From Calliphora vicina (taxonomy: Eukaryota > Arthropoda > Insecta > Diptera > Calliphoridae), in contig NC_088784.1 of the NCBI RefSeq assembly GCF_958450345.1, forward strand, positions 73,309,747 to 73,373,746: DNA of 64,000 nucleotides. The letters are read 5' to 3'. This document shows, one piece after another, positions 23,297 to 34,079 of this stretch (position 1 is the first letter of the stretch; each line of letters begins with the position of its first letter). Below the pieces are notes generated by a model. The model saw only the letters and a program-made list of their open reading frames with translations. It did no database searches and was not told the DNA's origin. A program made the position numbers and the translations under genes.

Positions 23297-23778
23297 CAGA
23301 GAAAAAATATAATTGGGCATGGTTACTGTAACCATTTATATAGTGTTACAAGTTGTTTAACTATATTATAGTCACAGTAACCATTTACATGATTGTGGTA
23401 ACCATAATATGGTTAACTTACGATTCACATGATTGTCTCAACCATATATATGGTTACAGTAAACATATATATGTTTGTGGCAACCATATTTATGATGAAT
23501 AATTTTATCATAATATGTTGTTCTCAGATTATGATAAGCCTTAAGCCGAGAGCACCATAATATGATAAGTCCTTCATCATATAAATGGTTGTCACAAACA
23601 TATATATGTTTACTGTAACCATATATATGGTTGAGACAATCATGTGAATCGTAAGTTAACCATATTATGGTTACCACAATCATGTAAATGGTTACTGTGA
23701 CTATAATATAGTTAAAAAACTTGTAACAATATTGAAATGGTTACAGTAACCATGCCCAACTATATTTTTTCTCTGCGT
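23297..23778. mobile_element. Foldback MITE inside the transposase relic
   Basis: The ends GCAGAGAAAAAATATAATTG and CAACTATATTTTTTCTCTGC face each other and almost the whole 480 bp is self-complementary (GGTTACTGTAACCAT, CATGATTGTGGTAACCATAA and their complements). The loop lies near 23500-23570. TGTG flanks both ends. Confidence 0.8.
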
Positions 23779-23899
23779 GTGTGCGAGCCAAATCCAATGC
23801 TGGGTTGAAGTCGTATAAACTTCAGAAAGTTCCAAATTGCAATGCGGTAAAGAACTTAGAATTAAAAGAACGTGCGAAAAATTTGAGGTAAAATTTTAT

Positions 23900-24446
23900 A
23901 AAAAAAACAATTTTTAAATTCGGTCCCGATCCGATCGGGATGAAATTTGCACCAAGTTTAGACCTATCGGATAGTAATTCAGACACAATTTTTCAACAAG
24001 AGCGGTCAAGAACTCTCTGAGTTAGAGGGGGTCAAAATTTGACATCGATTGTAAAAATTGGTTCACTTGACATGAAATCCCCCATATAGTAACAGCGCAC
24101 AGAGTGTCTTCAAATTTCTGGCTCGATTTGGCATCATGCCACTATGGCATGAACAGCTGTCCAGAACTTCGGTCTGTGGAGACGCTCTTGCAAAAAAAAA
24201 ATAATGTCCGATTTTAATCGTAAGTGGACAATCTTGTCCAAAAAGGTAACGGAAGCAACTATAAAATGGGATACATATATTTTTTCTGGCTCAATCTTTA
24301 TTTGTGAAAAATTTCAGCTAGCTAGCTCCATTCGTGTTTTCAACAGAGAGACAGACGGACAGACATTGATAGAATCTTATGAAGACAAAATCTATTTACT
24401 ATTTAAGAAACAATATCCTGAATATGTTGCTTTGTTACAACTTTAA
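23900..24446 (-). mobile_element. DINE-like third family, partial
   Basis: Contains GATCGGGATGAAATTTGCAC, GAGGGGGTCAAAATTTGAC and AGACAGACGGACAGACATTG then TATTTACTATTTAAG near its right end, a layout like families A and B (central GACA/GACG array then a short tail) but with different sequence. Ends are not defined. Confidence 0.35.
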
Positions 24447-24687
24447 TATTGTGAGCTAGGAGTGAGTGACACAGCGAAACAAAGTATCTGGCAACTTTGA
24501 GTACAAGTATGGTTGTTGTGGTTTTTCTAATGATTTGTTGTTGTAGTATAGAACAGTGTGCGTGCCCTATGATTTTGTGTAAAAGTTGGAGAGAGCAAAT
24601 ACAGAATAATACTAAGGGAGAAGAGAAACTAACCACTGCTTTTGTAGAGGTAAGTTAGTGAAAGAAATCAATCAAACACATTGAAAA

Positions 24688-25157
24688 ACCAAGTAAGAAA
24701 GTACCCTACCACAGAGCAAATGAGCCAAAACATTTTTCTTTTAAAATTTCAATAATTTTGGAAGTGGGAATTATATGGTATCTTTGAGCAATTATGGACT
24801 ATATGAAACTAAATTTGGCTGAATTTAGATATCAACATTTTTAAGAGATTTATACCCGTTAAAGTGATTTTCGGAAGTGGGCCTTATATGAGAGCAAATT
24901 GTGTGAATACCTATATAAATCAGACATTCATGACCGCTAAAATACTATTTCGGGAGGACATTCGTAAGGGGGATTTGGTGAAATAATGGTTCGATTTTAG
25001 CTTCGTCTTTGGACCGAAAATAGTGCCAAATTTGATTGGAATATCTTAATCGACTCAGAAAGTTATTCTGAGTCGATCGGTATACTTTAAGGTGGGCGTT
25101 ACAAAAATCAGCACAACCGCATAATACCCTGACCACTATGGTGGTGTAGGGTATTAA
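24688..25157 (-). mobile_element. DINE-like family B, hairpin end degraded
   Basis: Starts CCAAGTAAGAAAGTACCCTA, with AAACATTTTTCTTTTAAAAT and TTTTCGGAAGTGGGCC. It continues to GACTCAGAAAGTTATTCTGA, GGTATACTTTAAGGTGGGCG and ends TATGGTGGTGTAGGGTATTA. An internal deletion removes the GGAC array and part of the body. Confidence 0.75.
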
Positions 25158-25897
25158 AAAGAAACGAATATGAATTATTGATGGTAGTTATGGAAACTAT
25201 AACAAACATTAATTTTGTAATTTTTTATGCTGGGCTTTTTTCTATTAAAGGTAATGTCATCCATAAACAGTGTAACATGAAAATAAGAGTGCCTAAAAGG
25301 TGTGAAATTACCGTACACCTTAGCCAACTTAATGCTAAAGTGATACATAGAAAATTTTAGAACTTAAATTAGGCCCTATCGTTCTTTTTATATGCAACAT
25401 ATCCCATTCGTTTTTTCATTCACCAAATGAAGGACTTATTACAAATTTAATAAAATTGTTTAAATGAATGTTATATTGAGCACAGTAGGATTTGTCATCC
25501 TGTTCTTACTTTTTCATATAATACAAAATACAAAAATCGATTTTAAAGCTTAATTATAATTAATTGTATGAAAACTAAAATTTGTATTATTTATTACTGC
25601 TATAAAAGAAAGAAAGTCATACAATGAAATCAATATGGACAGACTAGATACAGGCTAAAGGAAAAGTTAAAGACAGAGTTCATGTTAAGGTCAATGAAGA
25701 AGAATGGCCGCAAAACAGGTGGAAATGTTTGGAAAAATAACATCATACCAGTAAACAATAGAGGTACTTTTCGAAGCGCTTCTTATAAGTTTCTTAAGGT
25801 AAGGTAATGTATGATCAATAGGAGAAATAATTGTTCTCCGTCATCTAAAACTTAAATGCAGAATATTTAAAGGTTGCACATTTTCTATCACTTATTT
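25158..25897. other. Noncoding AT-rich stretch
   Basis: Nothing recognised. Confidence 0.5.
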
Positions 25898-25905
25898 AGT
25901 ATGAT

Positions 25906-26870
25906 TAGGGTTTTTAATTTCCCGTCCTTTTTTGATTCCCGGGAATCGGTAAAATTTTTCTCTACATTCCCGGGTACCCGGCTATTCCCGAAATATAAAC
26001 TATGAATATTATAGCGAAATTTCATATAAAAACTTAGTGTTATAATCATTATATATAGAGCTACGTATTAATTAATTAAATTTGAGCTTAATTCTCTAAA
26101 ATCTTAATCCGTAATTAAAAAATGTCAGCCTTTCATTTCATAAATCCATTCCCAATATCTAATGCTTTAGCTTCCTTCAAAAGCTTCATTAAAATTTAAT
26201 TAATTTTGAAGTTAATTAAAAACAGAATTTATTCAAACTTTAAATGATTGAATTTTTGTTGATTCCAATCTACTACAAATTGAGTTAAATTGTTTTTTCT
26301 TCATTCAGTTTTATTTAGCTTTTAATCATTTTCAAAATGAATTGAAAAAAAAAATTCTTAAGCCTCTTAGTAAAAGAAATGAATTCAATACATTTAACTG
26401 AATAGTTAAGATATAAAATTTATATTGAAATCGAAAATTTCCAAATTATTGGATTCAAAGGTGAATTTTTATCAAAATAGCCAAAATCAATTCTATACTT
26501 GAAAATACCAAATGGTGTGTTGCCATCTTCTAGTGTTTTCTGGAATAATTCGCACCGATCAATCTTGGCATTGAAGATTATTCACCTCTAATTCTATATT
26601 GTGCAGTTTTCCATATGCTTTTTTAAATGTTCATTCGAAAAACCTCAAATAAATAATAATAAGCGGTCTATTATTGCCGAGATATAACTAAACGAAAAAC
26701 TGTAAAAAAAAAACTTCACTTTTTTAAAAAAATAAAATAGAGTTCTATCTTGTTTTCTTTATAGTTTCGTCAGTTTTTAATTCCCGGGAATCCCGACTAA
26801 AAATCCCAGGATTCGGGTAGTGAATAATTTGAAAAATTCCCGGTAAATTACTTTTTAATTAAAAACCCTA
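25906..26870. mobile_element. hAT-like MITE with 8-bp target duplication
   Basis: Inverted ends TAGGGTTTTTAATT...CCCG and CGGG...AATTAAAAACCCTA. AGTATGAT is duplicated exactly at 25898-25905 and 26871-26878. Subterminal TTCCCGGGAAT palindromes recur at both sides. The interior resembles 18340-18870. No coding sequence. Confidence 0.8.
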
Positions 26871-26878
26871 AGTATGAT

Positions 26879-27060
26879 TTATAAACAAAAAATAAGCGTT
26901 TAGAAGCATTTCTATTTATTTTTATAGTTGTTACTCTGTTACTTGATTTGAAGTCTCTATTGCTCCCAAAAGTCAAGGGAGCAACGGTATTGATATCAGA
27001 TCCAATATTTCAAAATGATCCAATATTTATTTAAAAAACAATTGAAACAAGACTGACATT
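26879..27060. other. Short noncoding gap
   Basis: AT-rich, no feature seen. Confidence 0.5.
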
Positions 27061-28840
27061 ACTGCGAGGGCGGGTTTTGAATTTCCCGATTCTTAACTGA
27101 AAGGGCAATACTACATCTGTCAGTTGACTCCTGTCAAAATTTGAAAAAGCTGCGTCACTTAGTTTGAGTTTGGTCGTGATTGGAAAAAAGAAAATGGAAA
27201 AAGTGAATTTCGTTTGCTCATTATGCATTATTTTTTACGGAAAAAACCTGGGAAGTGGTTTACTGAATATCGCTGTGGCAAGCACGGCATATGCCGAACG
27301 TTCTAGACGCCCAGTTGAGAAAACATCACGATATGGTGTTGGCCGATCAAAGATTGAAAGTGTGAGAGATTGTGAAAGCCATAGGCATCGTGGTTTCAAT
27401 TTTGATGACTTGGATATGAGAAAGCTTTCCTAAAGATGGGCGCCGCGTTTGCTCACAATCGACCACAAACATAATCGTGTGACAACTTCGCAGGAGTTTT
27501 TGACGTTGTTCAACTCCAATATGGACGAGTTTTTGCGAAGTTTCGTAACCGTGGACGAAATGTGGATCCAACACAACACACCAGATACCAAAAAATGGGT
27601 TTCTCTGACTGAATCGGCGCTCAAGAAGGCCAAGGTGGGATTGTCACCCAATCAAGTCATGGCAACCGTTTTTTGGGATACATTTACTACCTTCAAAAGG
27701 GTAAAACAATCAATGGCGCATATTATGTCAACTTATTGGGTTGATTTATTGAAGATTTGAAAAAAAAAACCCGACCGCATTTGTCCAAAAATAAAGTTAT
27801 TTTTCAAAGGGCACAACGCAGTTTCCATGGCAAAAATCCATGAATTAGGCTACGGCTAATTGCTCCCTCAACCGCCCTATTATCCGGATTTACCACAGGG
27901 TGACTATTTCTTGTTTCCATACCTGAAAAAGTGGCCCGGCGGTAAGAGATTTGATTCCAACAATGAAATCATCTCAGAAGCAAATACCTATTTTGATGAA
28001 CACAGCATATCTTTTTATACCCTACACCACCATGGGGAGGGTATTATGCGTTTGTGCAGATGTTTGTAACGCCCAAAAATATTAGTCTAACACCCACCTT
28101 AAAGTATACCGATCGACTTAGAATCACTTTCTGAGTCGATTAAGCGATGTCCGTCCGTCCGTCCGTCCGTCTGGTTGGCTGGCTGGCTGGCTGTCCATGT
28201 AAACCTTGTGCGCAGAGTACAGGTCGCAATTTTGAAGTTATTTCGATGAAATTTGATACATATTATTTTTTCGGCTCAAGGACCGAAGCATATTGAAACT
28301 GGCTGAAATCGGTCCATTATTTCACCTAGCCCCCATACAAATGTCCTCCCGAAATTGGACTTTATCGGTCATAAATGTTTAATTTATATATGTATCTCCA
28401 CAAATTCCGCTCCAAATAAGTTTTATATACACAAAATTCATGTCACCAAATTTTGTTACGATCGGTCCATAATTAGTCATAGCTCCCATATAGACCCGCT
28501 TCCGAAAATCACTTTAACGTGCATAAATCGCTTAAAAATGGTGGTAAACACACAAAATTCAACATAGTCAACTTCAATATACACATAAATCACACGACCT
28601 AATTTCATGGTGATCGGTCCATAATTGGTCATAGCCCCCATATAAGGCCCACTTCCGAAAATCACTCAAAGATATAAATTATTGAAATTTTAAAAGAAAA
28701 TTTTTTTTTGCTCTTTTACTTAGTGTAGGGTATTATATGGTCGGGCTTGACCGACCATACTTTCTTACTTGTTTTTTTTTAAAGTGATATACAAATTGGA
28801 AAAACGTTGGACAAAGTTTATAGAGCTCGTCGTATTTATG
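27061..28840 (+). pseudogene. Mariner (DD34D) transposase relic interrupted by a DINE-like element
   Basis: Leader GTCAGTTGACTCCTGTCAAA, then KKMEKVNFVCSL. With frameshifts come a mangled HTH (WFTEYRCGK), then HNRVTTSQEFLTLFNSNMDE, RSFVTVDEMWIQHNTPDTKK (first catalytic Asp), MATVFWDTF, a degraded second-Asp block, and PPYYPDLPQGDYFLFPYLKK (third Asp). The end of the protein, KVIYKLEKRWTKFIEL, appears only after 28773, beyond the family B insertion at 28016-28772. Several stops and frameshifts show it is dead. Confidence 0.9.
28016..28772 (+). mobile_element. DINE-like family B element, full length
   Basis: Its 5' end is TATACCCTACACCACCATGG. Then come GGGCGTTACA-complement, a (GTCC)n array at about 28149-28170, a (CTGG)n array, a 400-bp body with GACTTTATCGGTCATAAATG-like text, and the 3' end ATGGTCGGGCTTGACCGACC, a hairpin, followed by TTTCTTACTTG. 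Hairpin plus CTTACTTG equals the family A terminus. It sits inside the mariner transposase. Confidence 0.85.
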
Positions 28841-28918
28841 TAGTGCCGGGTGCGGATCCAGAGGTGGTGAAATAGGAGATTTACCTCCCCCCCCAAAACC
28901 GAACAGTTTTCATATAAA

Positions 28919-29582
28919 ACAAGTAAGAGAGCTATATTCGGCTGTGCCGAATCTTATTACCCTTCACCAAATTATACTTTAAAATAAATTTGTTTAAATA
29001 TTTTTCTTTTTTAATTTTTTTTAAAAAAAGTTTTTTCCAAATTTTTCTAATTTTTTTTTTTTTAAAAAAATGTATGACAAAAAAAATTTTTTGATGAAAA
29101 AAAAAATCGGGTTAAAAAATATTTTTCCCGATTTTGACCCATTGTAGCTCCAACTTACTATAGCCTTATCTACATCGTTGCAATGGACTTTGAAATATTT
29201 ATCATTAGATATCCATATTGTCTATATTAATGACTCAGTAATCCAGATATAGATAAAAAATAGGTCAAAAATCGAGGTTGTCCCGGTTTTTTGCTCATAT
29301 CTCCGTTATTTATGGACCGATTTTGCTGATTTTAAATAGCAAACTTCTCGAATTATTGAAGATTTGACAGAATTATTGAAGATTTGGATCCCGAAGATAT
29401 CTGAGGTCTTCAGAAAATTGATTTCAACAGACAGACAGACGGACGGACATGGCTTAATCGAATCCGCTATCTATAAGGATCCAGAATATATATACTTTAT
29501 AGGGTCGGAAATGAAAAATGTAGAAATTACAAACGGAATGACAAACTTATATATACCCATCTCACGAAGGTGAAGGATATAA
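28919..29582 (-). mobile_element. DINE-1-like family A element, near complete
   Basis: Runs from AACAAGTAAGAGAGC and the ATTCGGCTGTGCCGAAT hairpin, through CCATTGTAGCTCCAACTTAC, TATCCATATTGTCTATATTA, GACAGACAGACGGACGGACA and GACGGACATGGCTTAATCG, to CTCACGAAGGTGAAGGATAT. The tetranucleotide array is short. Confidence 0.85.
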
Positions 29583-29897
29583 AAAGGAATTAAAAGAAAA
29601 ATGTAGAACAAATTTTAATTGTTCTAAAAAAACTGAATTCACGCTGTTTTAACGTCAAAATGGACTTAGCACTTTCACATTCCACAGCAAAACAACGAGA
29701 AAACACGAAATAGTTGCAAACTTTGTTTACGCAAAAATTGTATTTTTACTCATTCTACCGTTTTGTTTAAAAATCTCAATTTTCATAAAAAGTGGACTTA
29801 GCGCGTTTGCTAACAGATTTATACTATTATTTATTTATTTATCATTACAAATCATACCAATTAAGTAATAAAACTGCATTAACAGATTTCAAAATTA
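29583..29897. other. Noncoding stretch
   Basis: AT-rich, with AAAATGGACTTAGCACTTT and AAAAGTGGACTTAGCGCG as weak direct repeats. Confidence 0.4.
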
Positions 29898-30072
29898 TTC
29901 ACAGCTATCGTGAATTAATATTTCACGTGAAAAAATTCCGCATGTTGTGAAACAAAATTAACTATTGTGAATGAAAAGTTCATTGGAATATCACGATAGC
30001 AATTTTCCCATCGAGGGTAATGGATATTTCATGGGAACATAAATTTCAAATGTTATTTCCGATAGTGGTGAT
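29898..30072. mobile_element. MITE, TCACCCCTATCG family, copy 2
   Basis: Shares TATCGTGAATTAATATTTCA, AACTATTGTGAATGAAAAGT, ATATCACGATAGCAATTTTC and the closing CCGATAGTGGTGA with the copy at 54012. An internal part is deleted. Confidence 0.7.
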
Positions 30073-31220
30073 GAAAAACAGAAGGATTTTATAACGTTTT
30101 TTGTGACTTATACAAAATTTGTGAAAAGGGACTTATCATGTTTCCACACTAAGCTAGACACAAGGTACAGGACGTAAGGAACCGGAACAAAAATTGTTTT
30201 TATTATAATAGTTTTCAACCTTTACATTATTCATTTGTTTATTTATTTATTTGGGGAACATTTATTTTCAAATGTTAAACAATTATATTGATGACGTATA
30301 ATTGTTGTTAATATACAATTGTTATTTGTTGATTTGTAAGCGACCTAAATAGATTTCATAAGTTTGTACAAGTACGAGAAGTACAAGTAATCGTATTTAT
30401 AACATGACGTATGAGTTATATTAAATATAAAAATAGAAATAATATGTATTAATCATACAACAAGGGGGACTGGTTGGCTTCTTTAAGGTAAGAATCTAGT
30501 TCCGTTTGTTATTACTAGGACCCCTAGCTTTAGCTACAATTTTAAACTTAAATAAATTTTAATAGTTCCAAGAAAATTCAGAATACTTTAATAAATAATC
30601 CAAAGATTTAAACTTTAATATGTACGTATAAGGAATCTAGACATGAGATATACATACATATGTAAGAATATGTATAGAAATTGCATTCATTTACACCAAA
30701 CCATTTAAGTTCAACAACAGACTCTTTGTAAAAACTTTATACAATATTCGTATCTGTAAATGACAGAATGTGAAAATCATGCAATTGTTTTCCCACTGAA
30801 ACCATGTATCCATCCATCCAATGAACCCAATTCTTAACAACATTGTTTTATAGTTGGAAATAAAAGAAAGCAACAACAACAACAACAAAAATAAAACAAT
30901 TAACAATTTTAATACAAGGTAAAAATGATTAAATATATATTTTCTTTTATAACCAAAAAAAAGAAGGAATAAAAATAGCAAAAAAAATATATCGTAGAGC
31001 CTAAGCCGTTAGTTCCACTGAATAGCAAACAACAGTTGTATCTATATACACTAGGGCAGTCCTTATATTGGACGTTTTCGATTTTCGAAGCTCCTTAAAT
31101 CAAAAATTGTTATTTTCTAAAAGCCAAATTCTGAAATTTCAGTTAAATCAGATAACGTTTAGAGGTTGAATATTTTATTTGAAGTTTTTGGTTTTAATTA
31201 ATTTCAGATTGTTTCTTTGG
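30073..31220. other. Noncoding stretch with a CAA microsatellite
   Basis: No gene supported. (CAA)n lies at about 30870-30890. Confidence 0.5.
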
Positions 31221-31228
31221 GTTCTTAC

Positions 31229-32076
31229 TAGGGTATCATTCGACTAATGATCGTTCGATTAATCGAATAATTTCTTACGAATAATTATTCGAACAATTTA
31301 AATATGGCCATTTTCGAATAACGAATAATTCGAACAATTTTATGTAGAATAATCGAATAAAACGAATAAATGTTCATAAATATTTAAATTTATTAAATTG
31401 CTTAAAATTTTTCATAATTTCAAATTAAAATAAGTAATAATGACTCACAAAAATTGTATTGTTTCTGAAATTCGACAAATAACTAAAGACAAAGGGACTT
31501 TCAATCACTGTAGTTGAGTGTTCCGATAGCCCCTTCTATAAATATATAAATACTACTGCAAGAAGTTACAATTCTAAAAACAAATCTTTCAAAATTTTTA
31601 ACTTAGGACTTGAACCAATGAAAATAAAAGTTACGGAATAAAATATTTGTTATTTAGCTGGAGAAATATTAGAAGAATCGCAATCAAAATTTTAACTTAG
31701 ATTAAAGTGGAGTTGAATGTGATGGAGCTCCAAAACGGAAACTAAAGGGCTTGCTAGTCAATTGTTTTGTAGATTGTTCGGGAGTTAATCTGATCAGAAT
31801 ATTTCTGTTGAAAATTTAATGATGGACTTTATTTTCGAATATTTTTTTAACATTATCAATACTTGAATTGTTAACTTTAACGTTTTTTGTTTTTCTTTAA
31901 CAATAAAATATTAAAAAACCGACATCAAAACTTCATTCTTTACTTTTTTAAAAAAAATTTAAATAATTCGATTAATTTTAAACGTGTGATCGAATTATTC
32001 GAACAAATTAAAATCTCTTATTCGAAATATTCTTTTTATTCGAACAAGAGAAAAATCGAATAATTGGAATACCCTA
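31229..32076. mobile_element. hAT-like element with 8-bp target duplication
   Basis: Ends TAGGGTATCATTCGACTAAT and, at the right, TTATTCGA...GGAATACCCTA. GTTCTTAC is duplicated exactly at 31221-31228 and 32077-32084. Both subterminal regions are dense in ATTCGAATAAT-type palindromes (31245-31370 and 31965-32060). The 500-bp interior has no recognisable coding. Confidence 0.8.
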
Positions 32077-32084
32077 GTTCTTAC

Positions 32085-32555
32085 TTTACGATTTTGTAAT
32101 TTTAAATGTCAAAATTCTCCAAAGTTAGGTTAGGTTTGACAGGTTGTACACCAATTTTTTAAAGCAGCTTGATTGTTTCCTAAAGTTCCCTTTCTAATAC
32201 CTGGAAAACATTTTCGAAATTACATGTATAAAGCATACAAATTCTTTTTGGTTTTCTCTTCGAATCGTACAATTACCCCCTGAAAAGAAATTGTCATTGG
32301 TGGACCGAGTTAAAGAGTAGTCAACTTTTAGGAACATAGACAGACAAACATAAATAGTTTGATATAGATTTGTATCATAGACAGTCGGAGAAAAGTGGAG
32401 GGAGATGAGAAGATCAGGGCCTGATCTGAGCCAGCCTGACAGGCCTACAAATACATATAGCCGATCAAGGTATATAGATTGATCAGAAAGATCATCAAAG
32501 AAAGGACGTACTAAAGTACGCATTCGCTTACCCTCAAGCACAGGATACATAAATA
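32085..32555. other. Noncoding stretch
   Basis: A minus-strand frame spans much of it, but it has no recognisable domain. Confidence 0.4.
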
Positions 32556-32756
32556 CACAGAGAAAACAGATTCGTAGTACCAACCGAATTTGTTAGCCGA
32601 ATTGAATGATTGTGCCTTAGTGATCGAATTTTACAGTTGTGAATACAAAATTTTAAAACGGCTTACAGAAGTTCAATCGAAATTCTTCTTTATGTGCAAC
32701 CGAATCATTCGATTGGCAACAAATTAGGTTTCTACTACGAATCTGTTTTCTCTGTG
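32556..32756. mobile_element. Short MITE with CACAGAGAAAACAGATTCGT ends
   Basis: A 201-bp unit starts CACAGAGAAAACAGATTCGT and ends ACGAATCTGTTTTCTCTGTG, a nearly perfect 20+ bp terminal inverted repeat. It abuts the next element and truncates its left side. No coding. Confidence 0.8.
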
Positions 32757-33510
32757 TGATAGCTGTTACTAACAAAATCAACTATTGTGAATGAAAAGTT
32801 CATGGGAATATCACGATAGCAATTTTCCACTCCAGGGAAAATTCATGGCAACATAAATTTCCAGGGACTGTAAATATCGGTTATCCAGAAAATTTGAAAT
32901 CAAAAAATCACTATGTTAGAGTCAACGGAGATATACTGTTATATACCAATAGATTCGTATTGGCGGGCTCTTTCAGAATCTATGGTGATATTAAATATAG
33001 TTTTAAATATCTGTCATAAAAAAACTCATTTGAGGAGTTTTATTTTTCCCGTCAAAAAATAAAACTCTTTTTTTATTGAGTCTATCTGATATAATGAGTG
33101 TAGTAATTTATTTGTTTAAGAAAGAAAAACAACAACAATTTAATAATAGGAATCAAACAGTAGCAAATTAAAATCACAATTGTTTTATTTTAATGACAAT
33201 TTTTTGATCTGACCATCGGCAAGTTTTAGGTGTAGATTTACATAAAAAGAGTTTTATTTTCTGACGGGAAAAATAAAACTCCTCAAATGAGTTTTTTTCT
33301 GGCGGAAAAAATAATAGTCCTCAAATGAGTTTTTTTATGGCGGGTATTTAAAACTCTTTTTTAAGATTTATTTTTACGATAAAAAATAACTGTTTAGATG
33401 GATTTTTATTTTTAAAGTCACAAAATAACTGTTATAAAATAACTTTTTTGATATCACTTATAACCGTTACGGTCCCTGTAATTTTCACATTTTATTGCTG
33501 ATAGGGGTAA
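32757..33510. mobile_element. MITE, TCACCCCTATCG family, copy 3, holding a hAT-like insertion
   Basis: GATAGCTGTTACTAACAAAA and AACTATTGTGAATGAAAAGT to GCAACATAAATTTC match the family. The remaining right end TTCACATTTTATTGCTGATA and GGGGTAAT appears only after 33486. The 617-bp gap is the next feature. Confidence 0.75.
32862..33478. mobile_element. hAT-like MITE inserted in a MITE
   Basis: Ends CAGGGACTGTAAATATCGGT and, at the right, TAACCGTTACGGTCCCTG. Imperfect 8-bp duplication TAAATTTC (32854-32861) and TAATTTTC (33479-33486). The interior carries inverted copies of AAAACTCCTCAAATGAG/CTCATTTGAGGAGTTTT. CAGGG-starting ends with 8-bp duplication are hAT-like. Confidence 0.7.
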
Positions 33511-33940
33511 TTATCAAATGCCTTTCCATCTCATTCAGAGTCGTCCGGCATTCCAGGACCAGTTACGATATTGTATACACACCACTCTGGGATTTTATAG
33601 CAGCCTGGCTATCAGTATAAATATGTATATCCCTGTCTGATATGAGATAGTACCTTAACCAATTTATCACCCTTTTTATAGCTTATACTTCAGCCTGAAG
33701 AATACTACATTCAGCATTGCGCCTAAAAGGAATCATGACTCCGAACTCCTCTATAAAACTGCCGCCACAGACCTTTTGGAACCATAAGTGGATATACACA
33801 AACTATATCCCCCAAGGAGGGAGTAGTTCCTCAGATATGAAACAACCAAATTCCCTATCGAATATGGGGTAAGGAATACAGTATCTAATATCCTAGCGTG
33901 CCAAATAGTCAAACGGTAACCAATCCAGCATGGTAAAAAG
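33511..33940 (-). pseudogene. Non-LTR retrotransposon RNase H fragment
   Basis: On the minus strand, with frameshifts: YGSKRSVAAVL (decayed TDGSK motif), MIPFRRNAECSILQAEVYAI (the Glu of FQAE), VINWLRYYLISDRDIHIYTD and SQAAIKS (the Asp of YTDSQAA), then LECRTTLNEMERH. This is the RNase H domain found in I/Jockey/R1-type insect LINEs. RT and endonuclease are absent nearby. Confidence 0.75.
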
Positions 33941-34079
33941 TGTCTTGGTAGGCCTTGTTCAGATAGCATCCGTTATAAGAAGTGTAATTGACTTCAACAC
34001 CCTTTCAAGCGGTGATCACTTTAAATTAGATCTTAGAATTATTTCATTTTTGAATCATAAAAATTTTCTTGAATTCAAA

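Larger units (their letters stand above)
21790..23890 (+). pseudogene. DD37D-like Tc1/mariner transposase split by two insertions
   Basis: Three separated pieces read as one transposase. KKTIWTFKKIAKALKIHRHT (to 21890) continues as VSKAIKQYKEDLNI and PDIGKAKEVEQLFRITPNTY, ISKAARKIECSDSFV (23128-23296), then SNAGLKSYKLQKVPNCNAV and LELKERAKNLR (23779-23885). The order equals that of the 17.5 and 44.5 kb copies. The gaps are exactly the Transib-like element and the foldback MITE. The catalytic half is absent. Confidence 0.8.

Noticed and set aside
32194..32583. 129-residue minus-strand frame
   Set aside because: No domain, no repeats of known coding families, and its end overlaps a MITE terminus.
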